A DNA stretch of 64,000 nt from Delphinapterus leucas (Eukaryota; Chordata; Mammalia; Artiodactyla; Monodontidae), in assembly GCF_002288925.2 (NCBI RefSeq), contig NW_022097993.1, forward strand, positions 9,144,185 through 9,208,184, written 5' to 3'. Positions 21,131-32,999 of the stretch are shown here, in pieces. Within the stretch, counting starts at the first letter, position 1. Each line of letters begins with the position of its first letter. A program made the translations under genes and the position numbers. Below the pieces are notes generated by a model. The model was not told the DNA's origin. It saw only the letters and a program-made list of their open reading frames with translations, and searched no databases.

Positions 21131-22600
21131 CCTAGAGGCCTAAAAGGAGTCGTGTGCACGCTTTAAACGTGAACATCTTGGCTTTTCTGCAGGCAGGAGA
21201 ACGAAAACCATGTCCTCTTGACCAAGCGGGCTTTCCTTCTTGCAGACTTTGCCCCGCCCCACCACGAAGGTCAGGTCCCTTCCATCTCACGGGCGCACCG
21301 GGCCCACCTTGCAGGCAGGAAGGTTCGGGAAGGCGGGGCACGTTTCGCGGAAAAGAGCCAGTTGTCTGATGTCCCAGGGATGCGGGGTGACGGGGGTGCG
21401 GCAATGATATTAGTGAAGCCGTGGTGTTGATGAAGTAAATGCATGAAACTTTAAAACGGCATCAAAGGTGGTCATCGGCAGCGGTTTAGAGGTGGGAAGG
21501 ACCAGACACCCCAGAGGGGACCGGACCAAGCGCTCACAGGTGGTTGGTATGAGGGTTACTAGGAACCCAACAACCTCGCCTCCCAGTTTAGTATCCCTTC
21601 TTCCCCGCCCCACCCCAGTGCTGGTTCCGCATCTTTAATAGGACATGTACAAAAGAGCATACGGTTGTATTTCACTGACTCTGCCTGCTACCTTGGGAAA
21701 GAGGGGTTCAGCCACAAACCCTAACACCCGGCCTGCGCATGCTCGGAAGGAAAGGCCACGTGAGGCTGCACGGCCTCTCACCCCGGATTCTTTGTGTGGA
21801 CCTGGCTTCTTCACTGCCAGCTAACTCCCCTCAAAAGGCAAGAATTAACTGTGGGGAAAACAGAGTATTGTGATCATGCTTTTTCTCTATTTGTGCCTTT
21901 GAATACAGATGTTGCTAGGAAACTGCCTTTCATTCTTTTTGTTGAAATATTAAAACCTAATATCACAAGAGAGGGTGGCATATATAGCTCAAAGAGTAAA
22001 ACAATACAGTAGTGTATATTATAACCATAATAATTACATTAAAACATTATAAAGAGGTTAAGGGGAAAAGATGACCACCGTTTTCAAAGCAAATGTTTAT
22101 TTCTAGTATAGAGCATGTGAAATGATGTCCACTCCCCATTCTTTGAAGATGGGAGTGCTTTCAGTGCATTGTAAGATGCCTGCCTGAAATTTATGACCGT
22201 GGAAACTTTTATTCTCTGAGGTCTACCTGGAGATAGTTTCAACTGAAAATAGTTCCTAGAAATAGTTTACTTCAATGTGTTTTCTATCCCATTATATTTT
22301 TCATCTGAAGGGTACTCTAAAATAGCAACATGGAAAATTCTATACAAGAGCTAGACGTACCCAGGGAAGACTTTTAAGGCAGAGCTGGTTTCACAGAATG
22401 TCAGTGACCCCATGACTCTCTCCCTTTCCTTCTTGTCTGGGCCCCCCCGCCAGTTCCCCCTCTTCCACAGCGCTACCACTTCAACACACCTCCCATCAAG
22501 TCATTGTCATGGTTCTGATCATCTAGTGACTGATGGAAGTGCTACTTTTTAGAGATATGAATGCACTTTCACCCACTGTGAGTTGCTGGGTCAACCAGAT
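21131..22600. other. upstream intergenic DNA, unrecognised
   Basis: The GC content falls off gradually beyond the CpG island. A moderately GC-rich shoulder at 21180-21420 is followed by ordinary A/T-rich DNA. No repeat or exon was recognised. Confidence 0.4.
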
Positions 22601-22605
22601 GGTAA

Positions 22606-22790
22606 TGACAAATAAATCCTCAAACCTTAGAGCAAAAGGGACATTAGCTGATGAAGAAATGGAAATCCACTGTAGGCTGCTGTTCAGCGACTTGTCCAAG
22701 ACTTGGCTGTTGGCCTTTGGAGGAAGGACCGAAGTCCCCTAACTCTTGAGTGGAATGCCCTTTAAGCTATGCCACCCTTTCCCTTAGCTT
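22606..22790 (-). repeat. MIR-like ancient SINE relic
   Basis: gatgaagaaatggaaatcc, gcgacttgtccaagacttg and a tail with aggaccgaagtcccctaac follow the reverse order of a MIR-type core. Divergence is high and the subfamily is uncertain. Confidence 0.45.
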
Positions 22791-23309
22791 TTATTTCCCT
22801 CCTATCGGATCATCACCAAACCCACAAGCATAGCAACTATAATTATGTTTCTCAGGTATCTTATTATAACCATTGATACACTACATACATTTACTTCCTC
22901 TTATTATTTTAAATGTATCAGCATTGTGTACCACGGGTATCATTTTTAGTCCATCGAGGATTCTCATCTAGGAGACATGATGCTGAGATTCTCAATGTGT
23001 TTCACCAACAAGTAGAAATTAGAGAACCCAGGGCAACATTAGAGATCGTAAGAGCCTGGCCAGACTACGTGAGGGTTCTAACACAGCAGCCCTGCCTTCA
23101 GTGGATGAGGCATGGCCCCTTCAGAACAGCCTCTGCCCAGGGATGCAGAAAAGGTACAGGTGTGAGTGGATGCAGGTGTGAAGAGAAGCTGCTCGGGGAC
23201 CAGACACATAGTGTGGGAAGGGCTCAAAAATTCTCACCATTTTCATCCCAGGAACTATCAAAATTTACTTTCCTAGGAATTACTAAAATAATGTGTCAAT
23301 CACCATTGT
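22791..23309. other. intergenic DNA, unrecognised
   Basis: No recognisable repeat or gene. An accidental 158-codon frame runs through it and on into the neighbouring MIR. Confidence 0.4.
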
Positions 23310-23530
23310 CAAAACAAAATAATAGCAAATATTTAGCACGTGGTTACTGTGCACTAGGCCCTGCGATTTCCAAGAATTATTTCACTTGATTCTGACAACA
23401 GCCTCTTAGGTGAGCACTGCAATCGTATCCAGTTCATAGGGAAAAAACTGAGGTGTGAACAAGTTAATAATTTTTAAGAACTAATAAGCAGTTGAGTCTG
23501 GATTCAAACTTACAGGTATTTAATGCAAAA
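23310..23530 (-). repeat. MIR SINE
   Basis: Reverse MIR order: aatagcaaatatttagcac, actgtgcactaggccctgc, tcacttgattctgacaaca, gggaaaaaactgaggtgtg, and a tail ending ctggattcaaacttacagg. It covers most of the element. Confidence 0.78.
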
Positions 23531-24209
23531 ACAGGACCAAACAAAACCCACAGAAACAAAAAAAAAACCAGATTTTTAACTACGAAACTATATTAACTTT
23601 TGAAATGCAAAGCTTTAGCCTATTATTGTCTTAATAATTTTGACTGTTTTTCTTACCAGAAGAGAGGTGTTGGAAAGTTTCTAGTAGCTGTTGTACAACA
23701 GGACTTGGGGTTTTATTCTAAACACAGAAATAGATTTAATATTCCTGTTCACTTTTCCTGCAGAAATAGGGCTTCCCCGCATAGTTTTTTTTTGATTCAA
23801 CATTTTAAAACAGTCCCAAATCGTGTAGTATCAATGTCTTGGAATTGTATTTACATGTTTAGCTTTTTCCTAACATTACCTTCAGTTTTATTCACAAAAC
23901 CCTTTTTATCGTGCTTGGCTATGCCTGATTTCATTTTTCTTTTTCTGACGTGTTAGTACGGCAGCGCTACTGTTTTTCTTTCAGCCAACTGCTTAAACAC
24001 TTCTTTCTGGAAATAATTTGAATACAGTTACTTGATCTTTCTAAGATACATATACTTAGAAACTGTGTGAAGAGGTTGATACAGAAGGCAAACCTCTCCT
24101 TTGAGCAAGTGGACGGGAAAATTCTGTTATAATTCTGTGCCCCCTAGTGGCACTCACATTTTACCATCACCTTTTTCAAAGAGGAAATAAGAAAGCATCC
24201 TTTATGAAT
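23531..24209. other. intergenic DNA, unrecognised
   Basis: A/T-rich, with no clear repeat. The 118-codon frame at 23600-23956 shows no family resemblance. Confidence 0.4.
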
Positions 24210-25150
24210 CTCCCTAAACCTATTCATCTCTTCAGCAAGCAATCATTAATCATTAGTGCTGTGCTAGCTGGAGTGGGTACAGAGAGGAAAAAGCGTCTTG
24301 ATTCTTATGTTCCTGGGCTGGTGGGGGAGAGATAGATGAATAAGTAATGCTGACGTGGTGAGTTCCCAGAGGTTTGCACAGGACGTTATGGGAAGCTGCA
24401 GAGGGTTTTCTGAGGAACGTAATGCTGTGCTAAGTCTTAAGGAAAAGCTGGATTTCGGTGACATCAGGGCGGGGTGTTCAAAGAAAAAATACTTGAAAAA
24501 CTGTGAAGGCTTGAGGGCTGATCATACATTGAGAATGGCAAGTGGTTGGATTCTCAAGGAGCCCAGGGCACTTCTGAAGGTGGGACTATGGCTCCACGGC
24601 TGAGGTCTCAGCAAGAATTCAGGATTCTGTTCTGACTTGAGCAGGGAGCCACTGAAGAATGTAAAGCAAGAGTATATATATATATATATACTTTCATATA
24701 TATGATGAAAGTGATGGGTTGGGGTCAGATTGCCTGGGAAAATACATAGATTGGCTTAAAAAAGAAGAGGCATGAGGACCCAGCCTGAAGGTGGGAGCCT
24801 GAGCATTGAGGATTGGGAAGGAGGAAGGAGAAGAGGAGGCTGAATGATTACTGAGGACCACCGAGGACCACTGCCTCAACAGCCACAAAAGAAGCTTCAA
24901 TAAGGAAATGCTGAACCGAGACCAGTTGAAATAAGAATTCGGGATTTGGCCACAGGAGGCCATTGGAAGAAGTTGTTACTGGGTTTTGCTTTCTTGCAGA
25001 ATTTCTTGTAGAAAGAAAAATCAAGTCAGAGTGGGCAGGAAGGAATTCAAAGGTGAGGTAGTGAAGACGATGATTCTGGAGGGGAGGAGAGAGGGCGCTG
25101 CAGGCAGAGGCTCTGGGTTTGATGAAGGCTCTGAACATAACATAACACGA
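24210..25150 (-). repeat. L2 LINE 3' region
   Basis: Reverse L2 order over some 900 bp: ctgtgctagctggagtggg, gctggtgggggagagatag, atgctgtgctaagtcttaa, then gagcagggagccactgaag and a degraded interior. A (TA)n microsatellite at 24672-24690 sits inside it. Confidence 0.6.
24672..24690. repeat. (TA)n microsatellite
   Basis: About nine uninterrupted TA units, followed by a second short TA-rich piece (catatatatgatg). Confidence 0.95.
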
Positions 25151-25645
25151 TGCTGACTCAGGACACTTGAGTGGCTGGCCGTCGCAGCCAGGCTCACAGG
25201 TCCCCTGTCTGAGTCTGAGCTGCAATTACACTGACAATATTTCACTGCCAGCTGCTAGATCTCAGACAACTTGGACAACATCAGATTTTGCTCAGTACTT
25301 TTATAGCATTTTTAATTTAAGAAAAAACTGTCACGTTTTCATTTCTAACATTTTCCCCAAAGTTGAATTTAACACATACGCATTTTTCATGTTTAGTTTT
25401 ATCTGGAAGGAAGATGCGTGTTGGATAAATGATACATTATTCTTTGATTTTATTTATAATGAAAGGCTGTGGAACTGACCAGATCATTCAGGAAAAACTA
25501 TGCATACATCTCTAATATCTGTGAAATATTCAAAACAGTTTTCAGGCAATGCTGCCGAGGGCCATGGGGAATGCCTGGGATATCTCAGACAGCTCAGGAA
25601 ATGGCAGAGGTCCAGGCATCCAAGTTCCTTGAGTTTTAACCAGAC
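25151..25645. other. intergenic DNA, unrecognised
   Basis: A/T-rich sequence before the full-length L1. No gene or repeat recognised. Confidence 0.4.
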
Positions 25646-25677
25646 ATTTGTTTTTCTCCCTTTTTTTTTCTTCTATT

Positions 25678-25885
25678 TTTTTTTTTTTTTTTTTTGTTTT
25701 GCGGGCCTCTCACTTTTTTGTCCTCTCCCGTTGCGGAGCACAGGCTCCGGACGCGCAGGCCCAGCGGCCATGGCTCACGGGCCCAGCTACTCCACGGCAT
25801 GTGGGATCTTCCCGGACCGGGGCACGAACCCATGTCCCCTGTATCGGCAGGAGGACTCTCAACCACTGCGCCACCATGGAAGCCC
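25678..25885 (-). mobile_element. CHR SINE, short form, in the L1 A-tail
   Basis: Plus-strand order is poly-T, tgcgggcctctcac, tctcccgttgcggagcaca, gtgggatcttcccggaccg and gcgccaccatggaagccc. It is a short-form CHR element with its 5' end at 25885. Target copies tcttctatt lie at 25669-25677 and 25886-25894. It sits in the A-tail of the full-length L1, so it inserted after that L1. Confidence 0.95.
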
Positions 25886-26309
25886 TCTTCTATTATTTTT
25901 AACATATTTATTGGAATAAAATTGCTTTACAATGGTGGGTCAGTTCCTGCTTTCTAACAAAGTGAATCAGCTATACGTATACATATATCCCCATATCTCC
26001 TCCCTCCTGCGTCTCCCTCCCATCCTCCCTATCCCACCCCTCTAGGTGGTCACAAAACACTGAGCTGATCTCCCTGTGCTATGCGACTGCTTCCCACTAG
26101 CTATCTGTTTTACATTTGGTAATATATATATGTCCATGGCACTCTATCACTTCGTTCCAGCTTACCCTTCCCCCTCCCCGTGTCCTCAAGTCCATTCTCT
26201 ACATCTGCGTCTTTATCTCTGTCCCGCCCCTGGGTTCTTCAGAACCATTTTTTTTTTTTTTTAGATTCCATATATATGTGTTAGCATACGGTATTTGTTT
26301 TTCTCTTTC

Positions 26310-29300
26310 TGACTTACTTTACTCTATATGACAGGCTCTAGGTCTATCCACCTCACTACAAATGACTCAATTTCGTTTCTTTTTATGGCTGAGTAATATT
26401 CCATTGTACATATGTACCATATCTTCTTTATCCATTCGTCTGTTGATGGACACTTAGGTTGCATCCATATCCTGGCTATTGTAAATAGTGCTGCAATGAA
26501 CATTGGGGTGCATGTGTCTTTTTGAATTATGGTTTTCTCAGGGTATATGCCCAGTAGTGCGATTGCTGGGTCGTATGGTAGTTCTATTTTTAGCTTTTTA
26601 AGGAACTTCCATACTGTTCTACGTAGTGGCTATATCAATTTACATTGCCACCAACAGTGCAGGAGGACTCCCTTTTCTCCACACCCTCTCCAGCATTTAT
26701 TGTTTGTAGATTTTTTTGAAGATGGCCATTCTGACTGGTGTGAGGTGATACCTCATTGCAGTTTTCATTTGCATTTCTCTAATGATTAGTGATGTTGAGC
26801 ATCCTTTCATGTGTTTATTGGCAATCTGTATATGTTCTTTGGAGAAATGTCTATTTAGGTCTTCTGACCATTTTTGGATTGGGTTGTTTGGTTTTTGATA
26901 TTGACTTGCATGAGCTACTTGTAAATTTTGGAGCTTAATCCTTTGTCAATTTCTTCATTTGCAAATATTTTCTCTCATTCTGAGGGTTGTCTTTTTGTCT
27001 TCTTTAGGGTTTCCTTTGCTGGGCAAAAGCTTTTAAGTTTCATTAGGTTCCATTTGTTTATTTTTGTTTTTATTTCTGTTTATCTAAGACGTGGGTCAAA
27101 AAGGATCTTGCTATGATTTATGTCATAGAGTGTTCTGCCTATATTTTCCTCTAAAAGTTTTATAGTGTCTGGCCTTACATTTAGGTCTTTAATCCATTTT
27201 GAGTTTATTTTTGTGTATGGTGTTAGGGAGTGTTCTAATTTCATTCTTTTACATGTAGCTGTCCAGTTTTCCCAGCACAACTTATTGGAGAAGCTGTCTT
27301 TTTTCCATTGTATATTCTTCTCTCCTTTATCAAAAATGAGGTGACTGTATGTGCGTAGGTTTATCTCTGGGCGTTATATCCGGTTCCATTGATCTATATT
27401 TCTGTTTTTGTGCCAGTACCATACTGTCTTGGTTACTGTAGCTTTGTAGTATAGTCTGAAGTCAGGGAGCCTGATTCCTCCAGCTCTGTTTTTCTTTCTC
27501 AAGATTGCTTTCACTATTTGGGGTCTTTTGTGTTTCCATACAAATTGTGAAATTTTTTGTTCTAGTTCTGTGAAAAATGCCAGGGGTAGTTTGATAGGGA
27601 TTGCATTGAGTTTGTAGATTGCTTTGGGTAGTATAGACATTTTCACAATGTTGATTCTTCCAATCCAAGAACATGGTATATCTCTCCATCTGTTTGTATC
27701 ATCTTTCATCAGTGTTTTGTAGTTTTCTGCATACAGGTCTTTTGTCTCCTTAGGTAGGTTTATTGCTAGGTATTTTATTCTTTTTGTTGCAGTGGTAAAT
27801 GGGAGTGTTTCCTTAATTTCTCTTTCAGATTTTTCATTATTAGTGTAAAGGAATGCAAGAGATTTCTGTGCATTAATTTTGCATCCTGTCACTTTACCAA
27901 CTTCGTTGATTAGCTCTAGTAGTTTTCTGGTAACATGTTTAGGATTCTGTATGTATAATATCATGTCATCTGCAAACAGTGACAATTTTACTTCTTCTTT
28001 TCTGATTTGGATTCCTTTTATTTCTCTTTCCTCTCTGATTGCTGTGGCTAAAACTTCCAAAAGTATGTTGAATAATAGTGGTGAGAGTGGACAGCCTTGT
28101 CTTGTTCCTGATCTTAGTGGAAATGGTTTCAGTTTTTCACCATTGAGAATGATGCTGACTGTGGGTTTGTCATATATGGCCTTTATTATGTTGAGGTAAG
28201 GTCCCTCTGTGCCTACTTTCTGGAGGGTTTTTATCATAAATGGGTGTTGAATTTTGTCGAAAGCTTTCTCTGCATCTGTTGAGATGATCATATAGTTTTT
28301 CTCCTTCAATTTGTTAATATGGTGTATCACGTTGATTGATTTGCATATATTGAAAAATACTTGCATTCCTGGGATAAACCACACTTGATCATGGTGTATG
28401 ATCCTTTTAATGTGCAGTTGGATTCTGTCTGCTAGTATTTAGTTAAGGATTTTTGCATCTATGTTCATCAGTGATATTGGCCTGGAGCTTTCTTTCTTTG
28501 TGACATCTTTGTCTGGTTTTGGTATCAGGGTGATGGTGGCCTTGTAGAATGAGTTTGGGAGTGTTCCTCCCTCTGTTATATTTTGGAAGAGTTTGAGAAG
28601 GATAGGTGTTAGCTCTTCCCTAAATGTTTGATAGAATTCACCTGTGAAGCCATCTGGTCCTGGATTTTTTTGTTGGAAGATTTCTAATCACAGTCTCAAT
28701 TTCAGTGCTTGTGATTGGTCTGTTTATATTTTCTATTTCTTCCTGGTTCAGCCTCAGAAGGTTGTGTTTTTCTAAGAATGTGTCCATTTCTTCCAGGTTG
28801 TCCATTTTATTGGCATAGAGTTGCTTGTAGTAATCTCTCATGATCTTTTTTATTTCTGCAGTGTCAGTTGTTACTTCTCCTTTTTCATTTCTAATTCTAT
28901 TGATTTGAGTCTTCTCCTTTTTTTCTGATGAGTCTGGCTAATGGTTTATCAATTTTGTTTACCTTCTTAAAGAACCAACTTTTAGTTTTATTGATCTTTG
29001 CTATCGTTTCCTTCATTTCTCTATCATTTATTTCTGATCTGATCTTTATGATTTCTTTCCTTCTGCTAACTTTGAGGTTATTTTTTCTTCTTTCTCTAAT
29101 TGCTTTAGGTGCAAAGTTAGGTTGTTTATTTGAGATGTTTCCTCTTTCTTAAGGTAGGATTGTATTGCTATAAACTCCCCTCTTAGAACTGCTTTTGCTG
29201 CATCCCATAGGTTTTGGGTCATTGTGTCTCCATCGTCATTTGTTTCTAGGTATTTTTTGATTTCCTCTTTGATTTCTTCAGTGATCACTTGGTTATTAAG

Positions 29301-30070
29301 TAGTGTATTGTTTAGCATCCATTTGTTTGTATTTTTTACAGATCTCTTCCTGTAATTGCTATCTAGTCTCATAGCGTTGTGGTCGGAAAAGATACTTGAT
29401 ATGATTTCAATTTTCTTAAACTTACCAAGGCTTGATTTGTGACCCAAGATATGATCTATCCTGGAGAATGTTCCATGAGCACTTGAGAAAAATTTGTATT
29501 CTGTTGTTTTTGGATGGAATGTCCTATAAATATTAATTAAGTCCATCTTGTTTAATGTATCATTTAAAGCTTGTGTTTCCTTATTTATTTTCATTTTGGA
29601 TGATCTGTTCATTGGTGAAAGTGGGGTGTTAAAGTCCCCTACTATGAATGTGTTACTGTCGATTTCCCCTTTTATGGCTGTTAGTATTTGCCTTATGTAT
29701 TGAGGTGCTCCTATGTTGGGTACATAAATATTTACAATTGTTATATCTTCTTCTTGGATCAATCCCTTGATCATCCTGTACTGTCCTTCTTTGTCTCTTG
29801 TAATAGTCTTTATTTTAAAGTCTATTTTGTCTGATATGAGAATTGCTACTCCAGCTTTCTTTTGATTTCCATTTGCATAGAATATCTTTTTCCATCCCCT
29901 CACTTTCAGTCTGTATGTGTCCCTAGGTCTGAAGTGGGTCTCTTGTAGACAGCATATATATATGGGTCTTGTTTTTGTATCCATTCAGCCACTCTGTGTC
30001 TTTTGGTGGGAGCAATTTATCCATTTACATTTAAGGTAATTATCGATATGTATGTTCCTATTCCCATTTT
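26310..30070 (-). pseudogene. L1 ORF2 (endonuclease-reverse transcriptase), inactivated
   Basis: ORF2 normally encodes an AP-type endonuclease and a reverse transcriptase for target-primed reverse transcription. Seen here in pieces: the ITLNVNG start followed by a TAA at 30019-30017; a frame change at a TA run (about 29953-29962); an open endonuclease segment (29984-29046) with GDFNTPLS and the SDHNAM histidine motif; a connector piece at 28841-28638; and a long reverse transcriptase segment (28384-27374) with [12 protein letters not shown] and the FADD catalytic motif. That segment ends in a TAA just after NIDQWNRI. Cysteine-rich C-terminal remnants follow to about 26310. At least two nonsense changes and several frameshifts are visible. 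The catalytic motifs themselves remain, which suggests fairly recent death. Confidence 0.9.
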
Positions 30071-30134
30071 CTTAATTGTTTTGGGTTTGTTATTGTAGGT
30101 CTTTTCCTTCTCTTGTGTTTCTTTCCTAGAGAAG

Positions 30135-31019
30135 TTACTTTAGCATTTGTTGTAAAGCTGGTTTGGTGGTGGTGAACTCTCTCAGCTTTTCCTTGTCTGT
30201 AAAGGTTTTAATTTCTCCATCAAATCTGAATGAGATCCTTGCTGGGTAGAGTAATCTTGGTTGTAGGTTTTTCTCCTTCATCATTTTAAATATGACCTGC
30301 CACTCCCTTCTGGATTGCAGAGCTTCTGCTGAAAGATCAGCTGTTAACCTTATGGGGATTCCCTTGTGTGTTATTTGTTGTTTTTCCCTTGCTGCTTTTA
30401 ATATGTTTTCTTTGTATTTAATTTTTGATAGGTTGATTAATATGTGTCTTGGCGTGTTTCTCCTTGGATTTATCCTGTATGGGACTCTCTGTGTTTCCTG
30501 GACTTGATTAACTGTTTCCTTTCCCATATTAGGGATGTTTTCAACTATAATCCCTTCAAATATTTTCTCAGTCCCTTTCTTTTTCTCTTCTTCTTCTGGA
30601 ACCCCTATAATTCGAATGTTGGTGCATTTAATGTTGTCCCAGAGGTCTCTGAGACTGTCCTCAGTTCCTTTCATTCTTTTTTCTTTATTCTGCTCTGCAG
30701 TAGTTATTTCCACTATTTTATCTTCCAGGTCACTTATTCGTTCTTCTGCCTCAGTTATTCTGCTATTGATCCCTTCTAGAGTATTTTTAATTTCATTTAT
30801 TGTGTTGTTCATCATTGCTTGTTTCCTCTTTAGTTCTTCTAGGTTCTTATTAAATGTTTCTTGCATTTTGTCTTTTCTATTTCCAAGATTTTGGATCATC
30901 TTTACTATCATTATTCTGAATTCTTTTTCAGGTAGACTGCCTATTTCCTCTTCATTTGTTAGGTCTGGTGGGTTTTTATCTTGCTCCTTCATCTGCTGTG
31001 TGTTTTTCTGTCTTCTCAT
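30135..31019 (-). CDS. L1 ORF1 protein, open frame
   Basis: A 294-codon open frame encodes the L1 ORF1 protein, a trimeric RNA-binding chaperone that coats L1 RNA in the cytoplasm. In order: a basic and acidic N-terminus (MRRQKNTQQMKEQDKNPP); a heptad-rich coiled coil of about 90 residues ending near ISDLEDKIVEITTAEQNK; an RRM-type domain starting about NIRIIGVPEEEEKKKG; and a C-terminal domain with LKAAREKQQITHKG, RREWQ and LLYPARISFRFDGE, ending QQMLK. Human ORF1 is somewhat longer (338 residues), mainly in the N-terminal and coiled-coil part. No internal stop is present, although the partner ORF2 is dead. The open frame may simply reflect youth. Expression is unknown. Confidence 0.85.
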   Translation of the reverse strand: MRRQKNTQQMKEQDKNPPDLTNEEEIGSLPEKEFRIMIVKMIQNLGNRKDKMQETFNKNLEELKRKQAMMNNTINEIKNTLEGINSRITEAEERISDLEDKIVEITTAEQNKEKRMKGTEDSLRDLWDNIKCTNIRIIGVPEEEEKKKGTEKIFEGIIVENIPNMGKETVNQVQETQRVPYRINPRRNTPRHILINLSKIKYKENILKAAREKQQITHKGIPIRLTADLSAEALQSRREWQVIFKMMKEKNLQPRLLYPARISFRFDGEIKTFTDKEKLREFTTTKPALQQMLK

Positions 31020-32980
31020 TTTACTTATCTTACTGTGTTTGGGGTCTCCTTTTTGCAGGCTGCAGGTTCTTAGTTCCCGTTATTTTTGGTGTCTGCCCCC
31101 AGTGGCTACGGTTGGTTCAGTGGGTTGTGTAGGCTTCCTGGTGGAAGGGACTAGTGCCTGTGTTCTGGTGGATGAGGCTGGATCTTGTCTTTCTGCTGGG
31201 CAGGTCCACATCTGGTGGTGTGTTTTGGGGTGTCTGTGGACTTATCATGATTTTAGGCAGCCTCTCTGCTAATAGGTGGGGTTGTGTTCCTGTCTTGCTA
31301 GTTGTTTGGCACAGGGTGTCCAGCACTGTAATTTGCTAGTCGTTGAGTGAAGCTGGGTGTTGGTGTTGAGATGGAGATCTCTAGGAGATTTTCGCCGTTT
31401 GATATTACATGGAGCTGGGAGGTCTCTTGTGTACCAGTGTCCTGAAGTTTGCTCTGCCACCTCAGAGGCACAGCACTGACTCCTGGCTGCAGCACCAAGA
31501 GCCTTTCATCCACACGGCTCAGAATAAAAGGGAGAAAAATTAGAAAGAAAGAGGATAAAAGAAAAGAAAAGAAAGTAAGATAAAATAAAGTTATTAAAAT
31601 AAAAAATAATTATTAAGAAAAAAAATTTTTAAGTGAAAAAAAAAACAATGGACGGACAGAACCCTAGGACACATGGTGAAAGCAAAGCTATGCAGACAAA
31701 ATCTCACACAGAAGCATACACATAGACACTCACAAAAAAGAGGAAAAGGGGAAAAAATAATAAATCTTGCTCTCAAAGTTCACCTCCTCAATTTGGGATG
31801 ATTGGTTGTCTATTCATGTATTTCACAGATGCAGGTACATCAAGTTGATTGTGGAGCTTTAATCCGCTGCTCCTGAGGCTGCTAGGAGAGATTTCCCTTG
31901 CTCTTCTTTGTTCTCACATCTCCCAGGGGCTCAGCTTTGGATTTGGCCCCGCCTCTGCGTGTAGGTCGCCGGAGGGCGTCTGTTCTTTGCTCAGACAGGA
32001 CGGGGTTAAAGGAGCCGCTGATTCGAGGGCTCTGGCTCACTCAGGCCGGGGAGAGGGAGGGGCACGGAGTGCGGGGTGGGCCTGCGGCGGCAGAGGCCAG
32101 TGTGACGTTGCACCAGCCTGAGGCGCGCCAGGCGTTCTCCCGGGGAAGTTGTCCCTGGATCCCGGGACCCTGACAGTGGCGAGCTGCACAGGCTCCCGGG
32201 AGCGGGGGTGTGGAGAATGACCTGTGGTCGCACACAGGCTTCTTGTTGGCAGCAGCAGCAGCCTTAGCGTCTCATGCCCGTGTCTGGGGTCCGCGCTGTT
32301 AGCCGTGGCTCGCGCCCGTCTCTGGAGCTCCTTTAAGCAGCGCTCTGAATCCCCTCTCCTCGCACACCAGGAAACAAAGAGGGAAGAAAAAGTCTCTTGC
32401 CTCTTCAGCAGCTCCAGACTTTTCCCCGGACTGCCTCCCGTCCAGCTGTGGCGCACTAAACCCCTGCAGGTTGTGTTCACACCGCCAACCCCAGTACTCT
32501 CCCTGCGCTCCGACCGAAGCCCGAGCCTCAGCTCGCAGCCCCGCCCGCCCCAGCGGATGAGCAGACAAGCCTCTCGGGCTGGTGAGTGCCGGTCGGCATG
32601 GATCCTCTGTGTGGGAATCTCTCCGCTTTACCCTCTGCACCCCTGTTGCTGCGCTCTCCTCCGTGGCTCCGAAGCTCCCCCCTCCACCACCCGCTGTCTC
32701 TGCCCGCGAAGTGGCTCCTAGTGTGTGGAAACCTTTCCTCCTTCACAGCTCCCTCCCACTGGTGCAGGTACCATCCCTATCCTTTTGTCTCTGTTTATTC
32801 TTTTTTCTTTTTCCCTACCCAGGTACGTGGGGAGTTTCTTGCTTTTTGGGAGGTCTGAGGTCTTCTGCCGGCGTTAGTAGGTGTTCTGTAGGAGTTGTTC
32901 CACGTGTAGATGTATTTCTGGTGTATATGTGGGGAGGAAGGTGATCTCCGCGTCTTACCCTTCCGTCATCTTCCCCCTCT
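31020..32980 (-). promoter_or_regulatory. L1 5' UTR / internal promoter
   Basis: This is about 2 kb between the L1 5' end and ORF1. The part from about 31900 to 32780 is GC-rich with many CpGs, a secondary CpG-rich patch outside the KCNQ5 island. The ORF1-proximal part (31500-31790) is A-rich on the plus strand. L1 5' UTRs carry the sense promoter and often an antisense promoter; here an antisense transcript would run rightward, away from KCNQ5. Confidence 0.8.
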
Positions 32981-32999
32981 CTCCTGTTTTCCCCTTTTT

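Larger units (their letters stand above)
25886..32980 (-). mobile_element. full-length L1 LINE
   Basis: A complete L1 on the minus strand: 5' UTR (32980-31020), ORF1 (31019-30135), ORF2 region (about 30070-26310) and 3' UTR (to about 25896, with the reverse of AATAAA at 25907-25912). The 5' end reads gggggaagatgacggaagg on the minus strand, a start typical of cetacean L1s, though the usual AAGATGGC (YY1-type) motif is changed to AAGATGAC. The flanks tgtttttctccctttt (left, about 25650) and tgttttcccctttttt (right, about 32985) are a possible diverged target duplication. ORF1 is open. ORF2 carries stops and frameshifts, so this copy cannot move itself. Confidence 0.93.

Noticed and set aside
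30535..31272. A 245-codon plus-strand frame
   Set aside because: It is the antisense shadow of the L1 ORF1 coding region.
25886..32980. Active L1 source element
   Set aside because: ORF2 contains several stops and frame changes, so autonomous movement is excluded unless these are sequencing errors.
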